Part shown: one piece after another, positions 50,728 to 59,571 of the stretch
Layout of the letters: every line of letters begins with the position of its first letter
Position numbering within the stretch: the stretch's first letter is position 1
Assembly: GCA_902762795.1 (NCBI GenBank)
Contig: CACWPM010000009.1
Coordinates: 107,219-171,218 of the forward strand
DNA length: 64,000 nt
Direction: 5' to 3'
Source of the DNA: Fibrobacter succinogenes
GTDB lineage: Bacteria > Fibrobacterota > Fibrobacteria > Fibrobacterales > Fibrobacteraceae
The notes under the pieces: generated by a model
What the model was told of the DNA's origin: nothing
The model's input: the letters and a program-made list of their open reading frames with translations, nothing else
The model's database searches: none
Made by a program: the position numbers and the translations under genes

Positions 50728-52620
50728 GTGAAAAAATTGATATTTTGTTTGTTTTGTTTTGCTTCTGCTGCACTTGCGGCTCCGGATGCTTTTTCTGTTG
50801 ATTCCGTAACTTCTAATGCGACCGAAAAGGGTTTGGATTCGGCATCGTCCGATGCCGTTGATTCTAGTGCCGTTTTCCGTGTCGATGAAATCCGCTATAA
50901 GATTGGCGATGCGTTTGACGATTCCAAGGCGCATACGAAATACGACCGCAGAGCGTATGACATTCTGAACTGGGTGCATATCGAAACCCGCGAATCTACG
51001 GTGCGCAAACTTCTACTTTTTGATAAAGGCGACCTAGTCAACCTGAACCTGCTTTTGGAATCGGAGCGCTTTTTGCGCGATCAGAGGTTCCTTTCTGATG
51101 CAAGTATTTCCGTTTTCGGCGAGGAAGGCAAAAATGTCGTGACAGTCCAGACGAGCGATAACTGGACGCTTTCTCCGATGGCGACCCTCAATTTCTCGGG
51201 CAGTGAATGGACTTATGACAACTTGATTTGGGGCATAGGCATTCAGGAAAGCAATTTCCTTGGGCTTGGTCAAAAGCTCGGTTTTTACTTTGGACATGAC
51301 GAGTTTCGCGACATGTGGCAGTTGGAATATGGCGACCCGCATTTCCTTTTCCGCTACAACCATTTGGATTTTTTGTACAGCTACAATACGGATGGTTACC
51401 TTGCCAGTTGGAAAATGTACGTGCCGTTTCTCAGTCGTAGCGTGAACCAGTGGGCGTACACGCTTGAAGGATTGAAGAACAAGCGCAATGTTTTTTATTA
51501 TGGTCGCGGAGAACTTCCTTCTGGCGCAAAAATTTATGATTATACACAAAATAAGGCATTCCTCAAACAATTAGAAATTGCCCGTAAAGATCCGGACAAT
51601 AAGAAAATGAGTGAGCGCCAATTAGATTCGATTGCAACGGATAAATATCTCAATTCCTTACAGCGTTATAACGGAAAAAAATCTGTGAAGCTTATGGCAA
51701 TTGAAGATTTTATTACCGATTCCTTGAGCTTCCGATTCAGCCGCTCGTTCGGCGGAACGCAGCGCAAACTTTACTTGGGGGCAACTTATGATTACTTGCG
51801 CGAAACGGCAAATGAAGGCCGGGTATTACCTTATACGTTCCTATACGGTGGGGACGTGTATGCCGTTGATTCCGCAAGCGCTGTAAATGAATGGACTTTG
51901 GAACGCAAGGATTCCCGCCTTGGCTTTTATGTGATGTATTCCAATCTGCGTTACGAAAAAATCAGGAATTTCCACAACGTCAGATGGACTGAAGATATAG
52001 ATAAAGGATTTTCCGTCAAGGCCCAACTTTCGAAAAATTACGAACAGCTTGGAGCCGACAATAACGATATCCGTTTAGATTTCTGGACGGACCTTTATCT
52101 CGGCCACCAAAATCACCATTTGACTTTGAAGTCGTACATGTATTTTTATTTAGATCATGGAAAGCGTCATGATTTTTATGGACGTTTAAGAGGTGAGTAT
52201 ATTTTCCATCCGAGTACGCGTTTTTCGACAGCTTTATCGGGACTTGTGGATTTGTATGATGAGGCTAAACTGGGTTACCAGTTGACGCTTGGCGGCTCTG
52301 ATGGCTTTGTCGGGTTCCCGACGGGGTTCTATGCGGGGCAGGCTCGTGTTTATGGCAATTTGGAACAGCGCTGGTTCCCAGATTTTGAAGTTCTGACGCT
52401 GGCGCCTGTTGTCGTTGCTTTCGGAAGTGTTGGCGAGACGGCTGCATCGATTAAGGATATCAGGCGTAAGGATTTGATTTATGTACTCGGTTTGGGTGTT
52501 CGTTTTGCACAGACAAAGTCTATTACTCGCTTAATCAATAAGATTGACGTGAGCTTCCCGTTAAATGGTGTGCTTAAAGGCAAACCTCATTACTCTGTAA
52601 CAACATCGTATTCCTTGTGA
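50728..52620 (+). CDS. Omp85-like outer-membrane protein
   Basis: About 630 residues, starting at GTG 50728 (MKKLIFCLFCFASAALAAPD when read with initiator Met). After a short spacer, one POTRA-like domain is at about 75-150 (ILNWVHIETRESTVRKLLLF, RFLSDASISVFGEEGKNVVT). The rest (about 160-630) is a beta-barrel, with alternating aromatic strands (LGLGQKLGFYFGHDEFRDMW, WFPDFEVLTLAPVVVAFGSV) and a final strand PHYSVTTSYSL ending in a hydrophobic residue. It could be a TamA-like or patatin-less Omp85 protein with a single POTRA, acting in protein or lipid export to the outer membrane. The first ATG-like start at 50713 would be TTG and is less likely. Confidence 0.78.
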   Translation: MKKLIFCLFCFASAALAAPDAFSVDSVTSNATEKGLDSASSDAVDSSAVFRVDEIRYKIGDAFDDSKAHTKYDRRAYDILNWVHIETRESTVRKLLLFDKGDLVNLNLLLESERFLRDQRFLSDASISVFGEEGKNVVTVQTSDNWTLSPMATLNFSGSEWTYDNLIWGIGIQESNFLGLGQKLGFYFGHDEFRDMWQLEYGDPHFLFRYNHLDFLYSYNTDGYLASWKMYVPFLSRSVNQWAYTLEGLKNKRNVFYYGRGELPSGAKIYDYTQNKAFLKQLEIARKDPDNKKMSERQLDSIATDKYLNSLQRYNGKKSVKLMAIEDFITDSLSFRFSRSFGGTQRKLYLGATYDYLRETANEGRVLPYTFLYGGDVYAVDSASAVNEWTLERKDSRLGFYVMYSNLRYEKIRNFHNVRWTEDIDKGFSVKAQLSKNYEQLGADNNDIRLDFWTDLYLGHQNHHLTLKSYMYFYLDHGKRHDFYGRLRGEYIFHPSTRFSTALSGLVDLYDEAKLGYQLTLGGSDGFVGFPTGFYAGQARVYGNLEQRWFPDFEVLTLAPVVVAFGSVGETAASIKDIRRKDLIYVLGLGVRFAQTKSITRLINKIDVSFPLNGVLKGKPHYSVTTSYSL

Positions 52621-52653
52621 TTCTGTAGATAAACTTTTTTAAGAAGAGAAATC

Positions 52654-53010
52654 ATGGCAACGGACGAACAAAAAAATAAAGACGAGACTGCTAGCGAAAA
52701 CCGTCGGAGAAGGGCTCGCGAAGTCAAACGTATTTTTATGCGTGTCGAAATTATTATCGGCATTATAGCTATGATTGCGGGTGCATGGCTTACGGTTCTC
52801 GTTTGGAACGAGGGCTATTTTCCAGGGGCGTTGATGCTAGTGATGACCGGCGGTATTAACGTGTTCCTTGCTGCAAAGGAACTGATGAATCCGACGGATC
52901 ACATTTTCCATTGGCAGGCAATTTTCTTTTTAATTGTGCGCCGCGCCATGTTCTTCCTGAACGTTGTCTTGATTGCACTTGTCGTGGGCACCATGACTCG
53001 CTTGCTTTGA
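52654..53010 (+). CDS. Small hypothetical membrane protein
   Basis: A 118-residue protein with a charged N-terminus (DEQKNKDETASENRRRRARE) and three membrane helices (IIIGIIAMIAGAWLTVLVW, PGALMLVMTGGINVFLAA, FLNVVLIALVVGTM). It is 33 bases after the Omp85-like gene, so it may be its operon mate. Its stop at 53010 is one base from the end of recG on the other strand. Not recognised as a known family. Confidence 0.7.
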   Translation: MATDEQKNKDETASENRRRRAREVKRIFMRVEIIIGIIAMIAGAWLTVLVWNEGYFPGALMLVMTGGINVFLAAKELMNPTDHIFHWQAIFFLIVRRAMFFLNVVLIALVVGTMTRLL

Positions 53011-53011
53011 G

Positions 53012-55132
53012 CTAGTGGACGCCGTCCTCGTTTGCCGAGGGCTTTTCGTTGTACCAGGTCTGGATTTTTTCTTTGGCGACTTCGTTGAATGCGGAGCCGT
53101 CTTTTAATATGTGCTCTGCGCGTTCGAGCGTCTGCGAGATGAGTTCCTGGTCGTGAATCCAGTCGAACCAGCGGAACACCCAAGCGCCGCTTTGTTCGTT
53201 TCCTTCGAGGTTTCCTGCGCCGCGGTTTTTCAGGTCGAGTTCCGCGATTTCAAAACCGTCTTCGGTGGCGGCAAATTGCGATAGACGTTCCATGCTCGTT
53301 TCGGCGGCATCTCCTTCGGGAATCATCAGAAAGCACCAAGCCTCTTGATTGCCGCGGCCCACGCGCCCGCGCAGCTGGTGGAGCTGCGCCAGACCGAAAC
53401 GGTCTGGTTGGTCGATGACCATGAGATTTGCGGCAGGAACGTTTACGCCGACTTCGATAACGGTTGTAGCAACGAGAATTTGGATTTCGCCTGCGGCAAA
53501 CTGCTTGATGATTTCGTCTCTTTGCGAATCGTCCATTTGACCGTGGACGCCGGCGACTTTGAGTTTTGCTAGGTTCACATCGGTGTGGCCGAAGGCTTCG
53601 ATAAAGGATCGCATTTCGTTCACGATGTCATCGACACTGCGGGCGCTTCCGTCATTTGCTGCTGAATCTGCGGAACCGCCCGTCGGATAGTCCGAACTAT
53701 CTGCATTCACGCGGCTTGCAATCCAGTAGCAGAGATTTCCGCCGGCGGCTTCCTTGCAAATAAACTGCTTCATCGATTCGCGCTTGGCGGCATTGACGAG
53801 GCGCGTCTTGATAGGCTTGCGGCCTGCGGGCTTTTCCTTGATGCTGATGACTTTCAAATCGCCATATAGCGTCATCGCGAGGCTTCGCGGAATTGGTGTG
53901 GCGCTCATCACGAGCATGTCGGGGTAATCGCCTTTGGCGAGCAGCGCTTCGCGCTGGCTCACGCCGAAACGGTGCTGCTCGTCGATGATGACGAGACCGA
54001 GCTTTGCAAAGAAAACGTCCTTGCTAAAGAGCGCATGCGTTCCGATGACAACGTTGCAAAGCCCCATCTGGAGTTCACCGAGAATCACTTTTTTCTCGGC
54101 GGCGGGAGTCGCTCCGACTAGCAGATGCACGCGGATACCTGCGGCATCGAAGAACGGTTTGAGCGATTTGAAATGCTGGCGCGCGAGAATGTCGGTTGGG
54201 ACCATCAGGGCACTTTGTTCACCGGCTCCGCAAACCGCCATAATGGCGAGCATGGCGACGACCGTCTTTCCGCAGCCTACGTCGCCCTGCAACAGTGCGT
54301 GGAATTGCTTTTTGCCATTGAGACCGTCAATAATCGTATTTAGCGCCGCGTCCTGACCTGCGGTCAGTTGGAACGGGAGGCGCGCTTTCGCCGCCATCAC
54401 GTTCCCCAAATCTATCTGGCGTTCATGCCCACGAATCTTTTGATTTTCGCGGCGCTTCACCATGCGCAGGCAGAATGGTAGCAATTCCAAAATCTTGAGT
54501 TCACGCTTTGCCTTGTAAATGGAATCAAAATCCTTTGGCATGTGGAGCGCACGGAGATTGTCCATCACGGGCGCAAAGTGCAAATAGTCCGTGAGCTCTC
54601 GCGGGCACGCGTTCGGGAGTGTGAGCCCTGGAAAGTTGAAAATCGTCTTGTACAAATTGCGGAAGAACCGCTGTTCCATCTTGGCTTCGCGACAAACTTC
54701 GCTGATGGGGTAGACAGGGAGAATTTGTCCGTTAAACGCTTCGCCTTCATCGAACGGCTGCATGTCCGGATGTACCAGTTGTAGTCCATGGTACGAACCG
54801 ACCGTTCCCGAAACAAGCCAACGTGTTCCCGGTTTCACGCGGCTCGCAATAAAGCGTGTGCCGCGGAAAAATAAAAGCTGGATTTCGCCCGTGCCATCCG
54901 TAAGAACTGCCATAAAGCGCGACATGCGTCCCCTGACAATTCCTGCTCGTGTGATAATTCCAATGATGACTACTCGTTCGCCATCGCGCAAGTCTGCAAT
55001 CTTTGAAACTTTAGTTTGATCGAGGTAGGTCCGTGGAATGTTGTATAAAAGATCTGCAACGGTATTCAAACCGGATTTGCGGAGCTTTTCGAGCCTCTTG
55101 GGTCCAAGTCCAGGCAAGTTCGCTAAATCCAT
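53012..55132 (-). CDS. recG: ATP-dependent DNA helicase RecG
   Basis: A 706-residue helicase that reverses stalled replication forks and helps resolve branched DNA. N-terminal wedge (OB-fold) at about 55-160 (GERVVIIGIITRAGIVRGRM, GEIQLLFFRGTRFIASRVKP). Helicase motifs: LLQGDVGCGKTVVAMLAIMA (Walker A), LVIIDEQHRFGVSQREAL (Walker B), MSATPIPRSLAMTLYGD, ILVATTVIEVGVNVPAANLM and QLHQLRGRVGRGNQEAWCFL. An insert of about 30 residues after WIASRVNADSSDYPTGGSAD is variable and Ser/Asp/Ala rich. The start ATG immediately follows the stop of the MCE gene (TAA-ATG), so the two are translated in tandem. Confidence 0.93.
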   Translation of the reverse strand: MDLANLPGLGPKRLEKLRKSGLNTVADLLYNIPRTYLDQTKVSKIADLRDGERVVIIGIITRAGIVRGRMSRFMAVLTDGTGEIQLLFFRGTRFIASRVKPGTRWLVSGTVGSYHGLQLVHPDMQPFDEGEAFNGQILPVYPISEVCREAKMEQRFFRNLYKTIFNFPGLTLPNACPRELTDYLHFAPVMDNLRALHMPKDFDSIYKAKRELKILELLPFCLRMVKRRENQKIRGHERQIDLGNVMAAKARLPFQLTAGQDAALNTIIDGLNGKKQFHALLQGDVGCGKTVVAMLAIMAVCGAGEQSALMVPTDILARQHFKSLKPFFDAAGIRVHLLVGATPAAEKKVILGELQMGLCNVVIGTHALFSKDVFFAKLGLVIIDEQHRFGVSQREALLAKGDYPDMLVMSATPIPRSLAMTLYGDLKVISIKEKPAGRKPIKTRLVNAAKRESMKQFICKEAAGGNLCYWIASRVNADSSDYPTGGSADSAANDGSARSVDDIVNEMRSFIEAFGHTDVNLAKLKVAGVHGQMDDSQRDEIIKQFAAGEIQILVATTVIEVGVNVPAANLMVIDQPDRFGLAQLHQLRGRVGRGNQEAWCFLMIPEGDAAETSMERLSQFAATEDGFEIAELDLKNRGAGNLEGNEQSGAWVFRWFDWIHDQELISQTLERAEHILKDGSAFNEVAKEKIQTWYNEKPSANEDGVH

Positions 55133-56149
55133 TTAATTGCCTGCTTTATTTTGTTCTTGTTGCTTTTTAGCGTCTTCTAGGCGTTTCCGTGCTTTTTCTC
55201 TAGCCGTCTCGCCAACGATGTTCATGTTCTTCCACGTGATGAGATGAATCTTGTTGCCGTCCTTGTCCTTGAAGCCTAAGTTCTTTGTATCGATAGCCTT
55301 GATTGCCGTGTTTAGGCTTGCAATAATGTCATTTATATTTTCGACGAGTTCCTTGGATTGTAAAAGCGTTTCGGAATCAATTCCCTTTTCGATACTTGTA
55401 ATAATTTGATTTGTCTTTTGCGCATTTGCCGAAAGTGAAAAGATGACTGAATCGACGAGCGTGATTTTTTCGTTTGCCGCTGTTGTAACCGCCTTGATAG
55501 CCGTATCGGCTTGGAGTGCCGTTGTAGTCAGAGCTTTGCTGGAATTGTTTACTTGTTTAAAAAGTTTGTTTATTTTAGGACCGAGCATTCCAACTGTCTT
55601 TTCGGTGTGCGCGAAAATATCTTCGATGGAATGCATTGCGTTTTCGTAGATTTCCTGTGCAGACTTGTGGGCGGAATCGCCCTGTGTTAACAAAAGAATT
55701 GTCTGCTGTACGGCTTCGAGTTGCTCGTTGACTTTTTCGATTAGGCGTAGCGTTTCTGCAATGCCCGGTTCGAAATGCCCTTGGAACACGTGGTTCTCTG
55801 GCATGATTTCGCCTGTTTTTGACGGAATTATTTCGAGACGGCGTTGACCCATGAGGGCGTAGTTTACGTTGTTGAATTGAGTCCCTGCGCGGAGCGTGAG
55901 CGGTTCGTTGAAATTAATTTTCACGCGGGATCTGTCTTTGAGCCAAATCACTTGACCGATAGTCCCGATGCGGTAACCTCGCAACACGACGGGATCTTCG
56001 GGTTGTAACGAACCGAGTTCCTTGAAATCAACGATTGCTGTTTGGTGTACATTTTGGTGGGCGGCCCACATGCCAAAAGCGATGCCTCCAAAAATGCAAG
56101 CAAAAATAATGAGTGAGATGTAACCAAGCGCTCTGTCGGAAAGTTTCAT
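55133..56149 (-). CDS. MCE (MlaD-type) lipid-transport protein
   Basis: A 338-residue protein with one N-terminal membrane helix (LGYISLIIFACIFGGIAFGM), an MCE domain (about 40-120: IVDFKELGSLQPEDPVVLRG, KINFNEPLTLRAGTQFNNVN, ALMGQRRLEIIPSKTG) and a long helical tail (about 130-310, VNEQLEAVQQTILLLTQG, KINKLFKQVNNSSKALTTTA) ending in a Lys/Glu/Gln-rich stretch. It resembles the MlaD protein at 15161 in layout but is diverged. No permease or ATPase is beside it. Its stop abuts the recG start, so its expression is linked to recG. Confidence 0.82.
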   Translation of the reverse strand: MKLSDRALGYISLIIFACIFGGIAFGMWAAHQNVHQTAIVDFKELGSLQPEDPVVLRGYRIGTIGQVIWLKDRSRVKINFNEPLTLRAGTQFNNVNYALMGQRRLEIIPSKTGEIMPENHVFQGHFEPGIAETLRLIEKVNEQLEAVQQTILLLTQGDSAHKSAQEIYENAMHSIEDIFAHTEKTVGMLGPKINKLFKQVNNSSKALTTTALQADTAIKAVTTAANEKITLVDSVIFSLSANAQKTNQIITSIEKGIDSETLLQSKELVENINDIIASLNTAIKAIDTKNLGFKDKDGNKIHLITWKNMNIVGETAREKARKRLEDAKKQQEQNKAGN

Positions 56150-56419
56150 GATTTTGAAAATAGAAAAAAAAATTGTTGTAGGGTGTTGAATGCGTTGTTT
56201 GCGTTTGATATAGGGAGGTTTTACCTTTAAAATAGTGATGTTGAAGTATCTGGACGTATAAAGATGCGTTTTTTGCTTTGTCGCATATAAACTTTAAATT
56301 TGGCTTGGCTTGTATACTTTCCGCTTGTTTTGGAAAAATGAAAAGGGCGATTTGAATATGGAATTATATTTTTATGGTAAACTTGTCGATTTGTGCTTGA
56401 AACGTTTTAGGGCAATTTT

Positions 56420-57460
56420 ATGAAAATTAAAATGATGGTCTCGTTGATGCTTTGTGCATTGTGGTCTTTGTCTTTTGCAGAAGATTCCGTGGATGTTTTT
56501 GGCTTCCAGAAATTTTATGCGACAAAGGCGGGCTCGGTTGCTTGGACTTCGGAACATTGGGCGAATGGTCACGCGCGCACTTTTGCCGACTGGTCCGGTG
56601 ATGAAGAAGATCCTTTACAGTGGACGGATGATCGCAGCAGTGATGGTGGAGGCTTCAGGGTCGATGGCGAAGGCGTGATGCAGATGCTTGGCGATGGTCC
56701 GCGTTTCCATATTAACGGACAAATTAGCTGGGCGGAGGAAAAGCAGTTCTTCTTGAATACGGAATATACGGCTTATTTTATGCGAAATGAAATGGGCGGG
56801 AAGGATTATGGTGGCATGGTAGTCGGTGTCCGCAGCGGTGCTCTTGGTCATGCGTCCAGTGGTGGCAATAACTGCGATGCGAATACGTATTACGCTCGTT
56901 TTCGCAATGATGGCAAATGGGACTTTGAAAAGGAATGGAAACACCCTGCGAGCTATTACCGCAGTGGTTCGGGAATTGGCAAGCAAGACCCGCTTTGGGG
57001 TGGCGAACCTTTGCCATTGAACAAGTGGATCGGAATGAAGTACATTGTCTACAATAAGGATGAATTGACTGTCCGCTTGGAACTTTATATTGACTCTACA
57101 AGTAATGCAACGCCTCCTGGCAAATGGGAACTCGTGGGAACCGCCGAAGATGCGGGGAAGGACTGGTCTGGTGCTGAAGCGGGAAATGCTAAGATTGAGG
57201 GTTGCAAGGATTACAATGACCTTGAAAATTCGTTCGACGCCATCTTGAAAGGCGGAGGTGTCGTCATCATGCGTACGGATAACGACCATCCGTTTTACAA
57301 GTTTGTCTCGGTTCGCGAAATTGACCCTGCATTGCCGATAAAGAATGATGGCACGACTGCGATTAGACCTGCGATGCACGCCGTGCATCCGCGACTTTCT
57401 TCGTCAAAACCTAGGTTCTTCGATCTCCTCGGCCGATCAGTCCCATTTACAAAGTTCTAA
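56420..57460 (+). CDS. Secreted beta-sandwich protein with C-terminal sorting-like tail
   Basis: A 346-residue protein with signal peptide MKIKMMVSLMLCALWSLSFA. The mature part (about 25-310) is beta-rich with FGFQKFYATKAGSVAWTSEH, DGGGFRVDGEGVMQMLGDGP, NTEYTAYFMRNEMGGKDYGG and LNKWIGMKYIVYNKDELTVR, the layout of a concanavalin-like or laminin-G-like sandwich as in polysaccharide-binding or lyase-like proteins. The last residues LSSSKPRFFDLLGRSVPF match the tail often found on secreted proteins of this group. Possible role: polysaccharide binding or degradation, not proven. No catalytic residues can be assigned. Confidence 0.72.
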   Translation: MKIKMMVSLMLCALWSLSFAEDSVDVFGFQKFYATKAGSVAWTSEHWANGHARTFADWSGDEEDPLQWTDDRSSDGGGFRVDGEGVMQMLGDGPRFHINGQISWAEEKQFFLNTEYTAYFMRNEMGGKDYGGMVVGVRSGALGHASSGGNNCDANTYYARFRNDGKWDFEKEWKHPASYYRSGSGIGKQDPLWGGEPLPLNKWIGMKYIVYNKDELTVRLELYIDSTSNATPPGKWELVGTAEDAGKDWSGAEAGNAKIEGCKDYNDLENSFDAILKGGGVVIMRTDNDHPFYKFVSVREIDPALPIKNDGTTAIRPAMHAVHPRLSSSKPRFFDLLGRSVPFTKF

Positions 57461-57475
57461 CAAGAAACAGTTACT

Positions 57476-57498
57476 GGATCCTCCTAGCGGAGGATGAC
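57476..57498. repeat. GGATCCTCCTAGCGGAGGAT palindromic repeat
   Basis: Hairpin ATCCTCC (57477-57483... within 57476-57498), 4-base loop TAGC, GGAGGAT, then GAC. Same family as at 35528. It lies just after the stop of the secreted sandwich protein. Confidence 0.65.
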
Positions 57499-57509
57499 GC
57501 TACAAACTT

Positions 57510-57687
57510 CTAACTTCCTACTGTCTACTTGTACTTTCGCTTCGCTCAAGTCCCAAATGCTGGCCTCGGTCATGTCCAAGCAAGCTTGGCCGCGACACTC
57601 GACCTAAGCATTTGTCCTACTGTCTACTAATCACTAACCATTTTTTTATAAAATTTTTTTTGTCTTTCGTCTTTCGTCTCTCGTCTA
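57510..57687. repeat. Heptad repeat cluster F
   Basis: Weak CTA heptads near 57510-57530 and 57618-57640, then GTC at 57662, 57669, 57676 and 57683 (units such as GTCTTTC, GTCTCTC) with an exact 7-base period. The cluster is 50-220 bases upstream of argG. Confidence 0.65.
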
Positions 57688-57735
57688 ATTCTATATTTAT
57701 TCCGTCTAAAAAAATTTTTTCAAAGGACATTCAAA

Positions 57736-59004
57736 ATGGCTAAAACAGAATCCAAGAAGAAAGTCGTCCTCGCCTATAGCGGTGGACTTGACACCTCCAT
57801 CATCATTCCTTGGCTCAAGGAAAACTACGATTGCGAAGTGATCGCTTTCGCTGCCGACTTGGGACAGAACGATTTCCCGAACGCAAAGGCTCTCGAGGAA
57901 AAGGCTCTCAAGACTGGCGCTTCCAAGTGCTACGTTCTCGACCTCAAGAAGGAATTCCTTGAAGAATACGTTTGGCCGACCGTTCGCGCCGGTGCAAAGT
58001 ACGAAGGCACGTACCTCCTCGGTACGTCTTTCGCTCGCCCGCTCATCGCCAAGTACCAGGTGAAGATTGCCGAGAAGGAAGGCGCTTACGCTGTGGCTCA
58101 CGGCGCTACCGGTAAGGGGAATGACCAGGTCCGTTTCGAACTGACCTACGCCGCACTCAACCCGAAGCTTGAAGTCATCGCTCCGTGGAAGGACCCTAAG
58201 TGGCACTTCCATAGCCGCGAAGACGCTATCGACTACGCTGCCGCCCACAAGATTCCGCTCAACGGCATCAGCAAGAAGAAGATTTATTCCGAAGACGGCA
58301 ACCTCTGGCACCTCTCTCACGAAGGTGGCGTCTTGGAATTCCCGGATCAGGAACACAAGTACGAGTTCCTCAAGCACACCGCAACTTATGAAAAGGCTCC
58401 GAACAAGGCCGCTCACGTGACGATTTCCTTCGAAAAGGGCAATCCGGTCGCTATCGATGGCAAGAAGATGGGCGCTGTCGAACTCCTCGAATACCTGAAC
58501 AAGATCGGTGGCGATAATGCTTGCGGTCTTTTGGACATCGTCGAAAACCGCCTTGTGGGCCTTAAGAGCCGCGGCGTGTACGAAACTCCGGGTGGCACGC
58601 TTCTGTACAAGGCTCACGAATGCTTGCAGCAGCTCGTGCTCGACAAGGAAACCTTGTTCGAAGCCCAGAAGATGTCCATGACGTATGCAAACCTCGTGTA
58701 CAATGGCCAGTGGTTCACTCCGCTCCGCCAGGCTATGGACGCCTTCTTCAACGAAGTGAACAAGGTTGTCACTGGTGATGTGACCCTCAAACTCTACAAG
58801 GGCAACATCATCCCGGCCGGCATCAAGAGCCCGTACAGCTTGTACGACATGGGCCTCGGTGGCTTCACGGACGTTGACATGTACGACCAGAAGGACGCTA
58901 CTGGCTTCATCCGCTGCTACGGCCTCCCGCTCAAGACGCGCGCCCTCTTGCTCGGCAAGAAGACGAACGTCGACTTCGGTGGTGTTCCGAGCCTCAAGAA
59001 GTAA
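57736..59004 (+). CDS. argG: Argininosuccinate synthase
   Basis: A 422-residue enzyme that joins citrulline and aspartate using ATP, the step before argininosuccinate lyase. The N-terminal ATP-binding PP-loop is VVLAYSGGLDTSIIIPWLKE. Further family signatures: GTYLLGTSFARPLIAKYQVK, VAHGATGKGNDQVRFELTYA, EDGNLWHLSHEGGVLE and ENRLVGLKSRGVYETPGGTL. Good Shine-Dalgarno (AAAGGA) before ATG 57736. Codon use is highly biased, as in argD, so both are well expressed. Confidence 0.97.
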   Translation: MAKTESKKKVVLAYSGGLDTSIIIPWLKENYDCEVIAFAADLGQNDFPNAKALEEKALKTGASKCYVLDLKKEFLEEYVWPTVRAGAKYEGTYLLGTSFARPLIAKYQVKIAEKEGAYAVAHGATGKGNDQVRFELTYAALNPKLEVIAPWKDPKWHFHSREDAIDYAAAHKIPLNGISKKKIYSEDGNLWHLSHEGGVLEFPDQEHKYEFLKHTATYEKAPNKAAHVTISFEKGNPVAIDGKKMGAVELLEYLNKIGGDNACGLLDIVENRLVGLKSRGVYETPGGTLLYKAHECLQQLVLDKETLFEAQKMSMTYANLVYNGQWFTPLRQAMDAFFNEVNKVVTGDVTLKLYKGNIIPAGIKSPYSLYDMGLGGFTDVDMYDQKDATGFIRCYGLPLKTRALLLGKKTNVDFGGVPSLKK

Positions 59005-59017
59005 TTTTCTTGATTAT

Positions 59018-59098
59018 GTCACCCCGGACTTGTTCTCTTTGACCACTTAGAGCTTTAGCTCTTACGTGGTCATGATCCGCGAATGGGAACGGGGGCAC
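59018..59098. repeat. Hairpin repeat element, copy B
   Basis: TGTTCTCTTT (59031-59040), outer stem GACCAC (59041-59046) with GTGGTC (59066-59071), inner stem GAGC (59050-59053) with GCTC (59058-59061), tail TCATGATCCGCGAATGGG. The stems differ from copy A but still pair. Confidence 0.75.
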
Positions 59099-59197
59099 TT
59101 TGTCTGCGACTCTCGTCTTGCACGTCATTCCTCTTCGAGGCTTGACAGCAGCGGTTCTCTTATGCAAGTATAAATACTTGCGCAACCGAACCTTGCA

Positions 59198-59226
59198 CGT
59201 CATTGCGAGCGTAGCGAAGATATCTA
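59198..59226. repeat. CGTCATTGCGAGCG-type dispersed repeat
   Basis: CGTCATTGCGAGCGTAGCG followed by AAGATATCTA; pair to the copy at 35226. Confidence 0.65.
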
Positions 59227-59227
59227 A

Positions 59228-59260
59228 AAATCCTGATTCTCCGGAGTCGGGATTTTTTTT
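59228..59260 (+). terminator. Intrinsic terminator, likely for argG
   Basis: Long stem AAATCCTGATTC with GAGTCGGGATTT (wobble pairs included), TCCG loop, then eight T. It is 220 bases after argG and downstream of repeats. Confidence 0.75.
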
Positions 59261-59298
59261 GCCCGAAATGAAAAAAATGCTTTGAAATTTGCAAAAAA

Positions 59299-59514
59299 TG
59301 CTACCAAATTTGGAAAAAAAGACAATTTGGTAGCATGAATTTTGAATAAATTAACCGAAACGAGACGGTTTTTTCTTCATGGCTTCGTTAAAGTGTTACT
59401 AAAAACGAAAAATTGCGTGATTTGGTAGCAAAAAAATGATGCGATTGAGAAAAATATCACGAACAAATTAAAAAATATGCTGCCAAATGCGGTTTAAATG
59501 TCGATTTGGTAGCA
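59299..59514. repeat. Three-module inverted-repeat block, copy 2
   Basis: Modules at 59299-59308/59326-59335, 59394-59403/59421-59430 and 59478-59487/59505-59514, arms TGCTACCAAA, TGTTACTAAA and TGCTGCCAAA with TTTGGTAGCA. Every spacer is 17 bases; modules start 95 and 84 bases apart. The first gap has ATAAATTAACCG. Spacers differ from copy 1. Confidence 0.85.
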
Positions 59515-59571
59515 CAAAATCCAAAAAAACGCCCCCGATTTTCGAAAAACGAATGTCCTGTTGTCTTTCGT

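Larger units (their letters stand above)
59005..59571. other. Repeat-rich intergenic region after argG
   Basis: A 567-base gap that holds, in order, hairpin repeat copy B (59018-59098), a CGTCATTGCGAGCG repeat (59198-59226), a plus-strand terminator (59228-59260) and the second three-module inverted-repeat block (59299-59514). No gene is supported. Confidence 0.65.

Noticed and set aside
59299..59514. Integron attC sites
   Set aside because: Paired arms recall attC, but there is no GTTRRRY/RYYYAAC core set, no cassette genes between modules and no integrase in the window.
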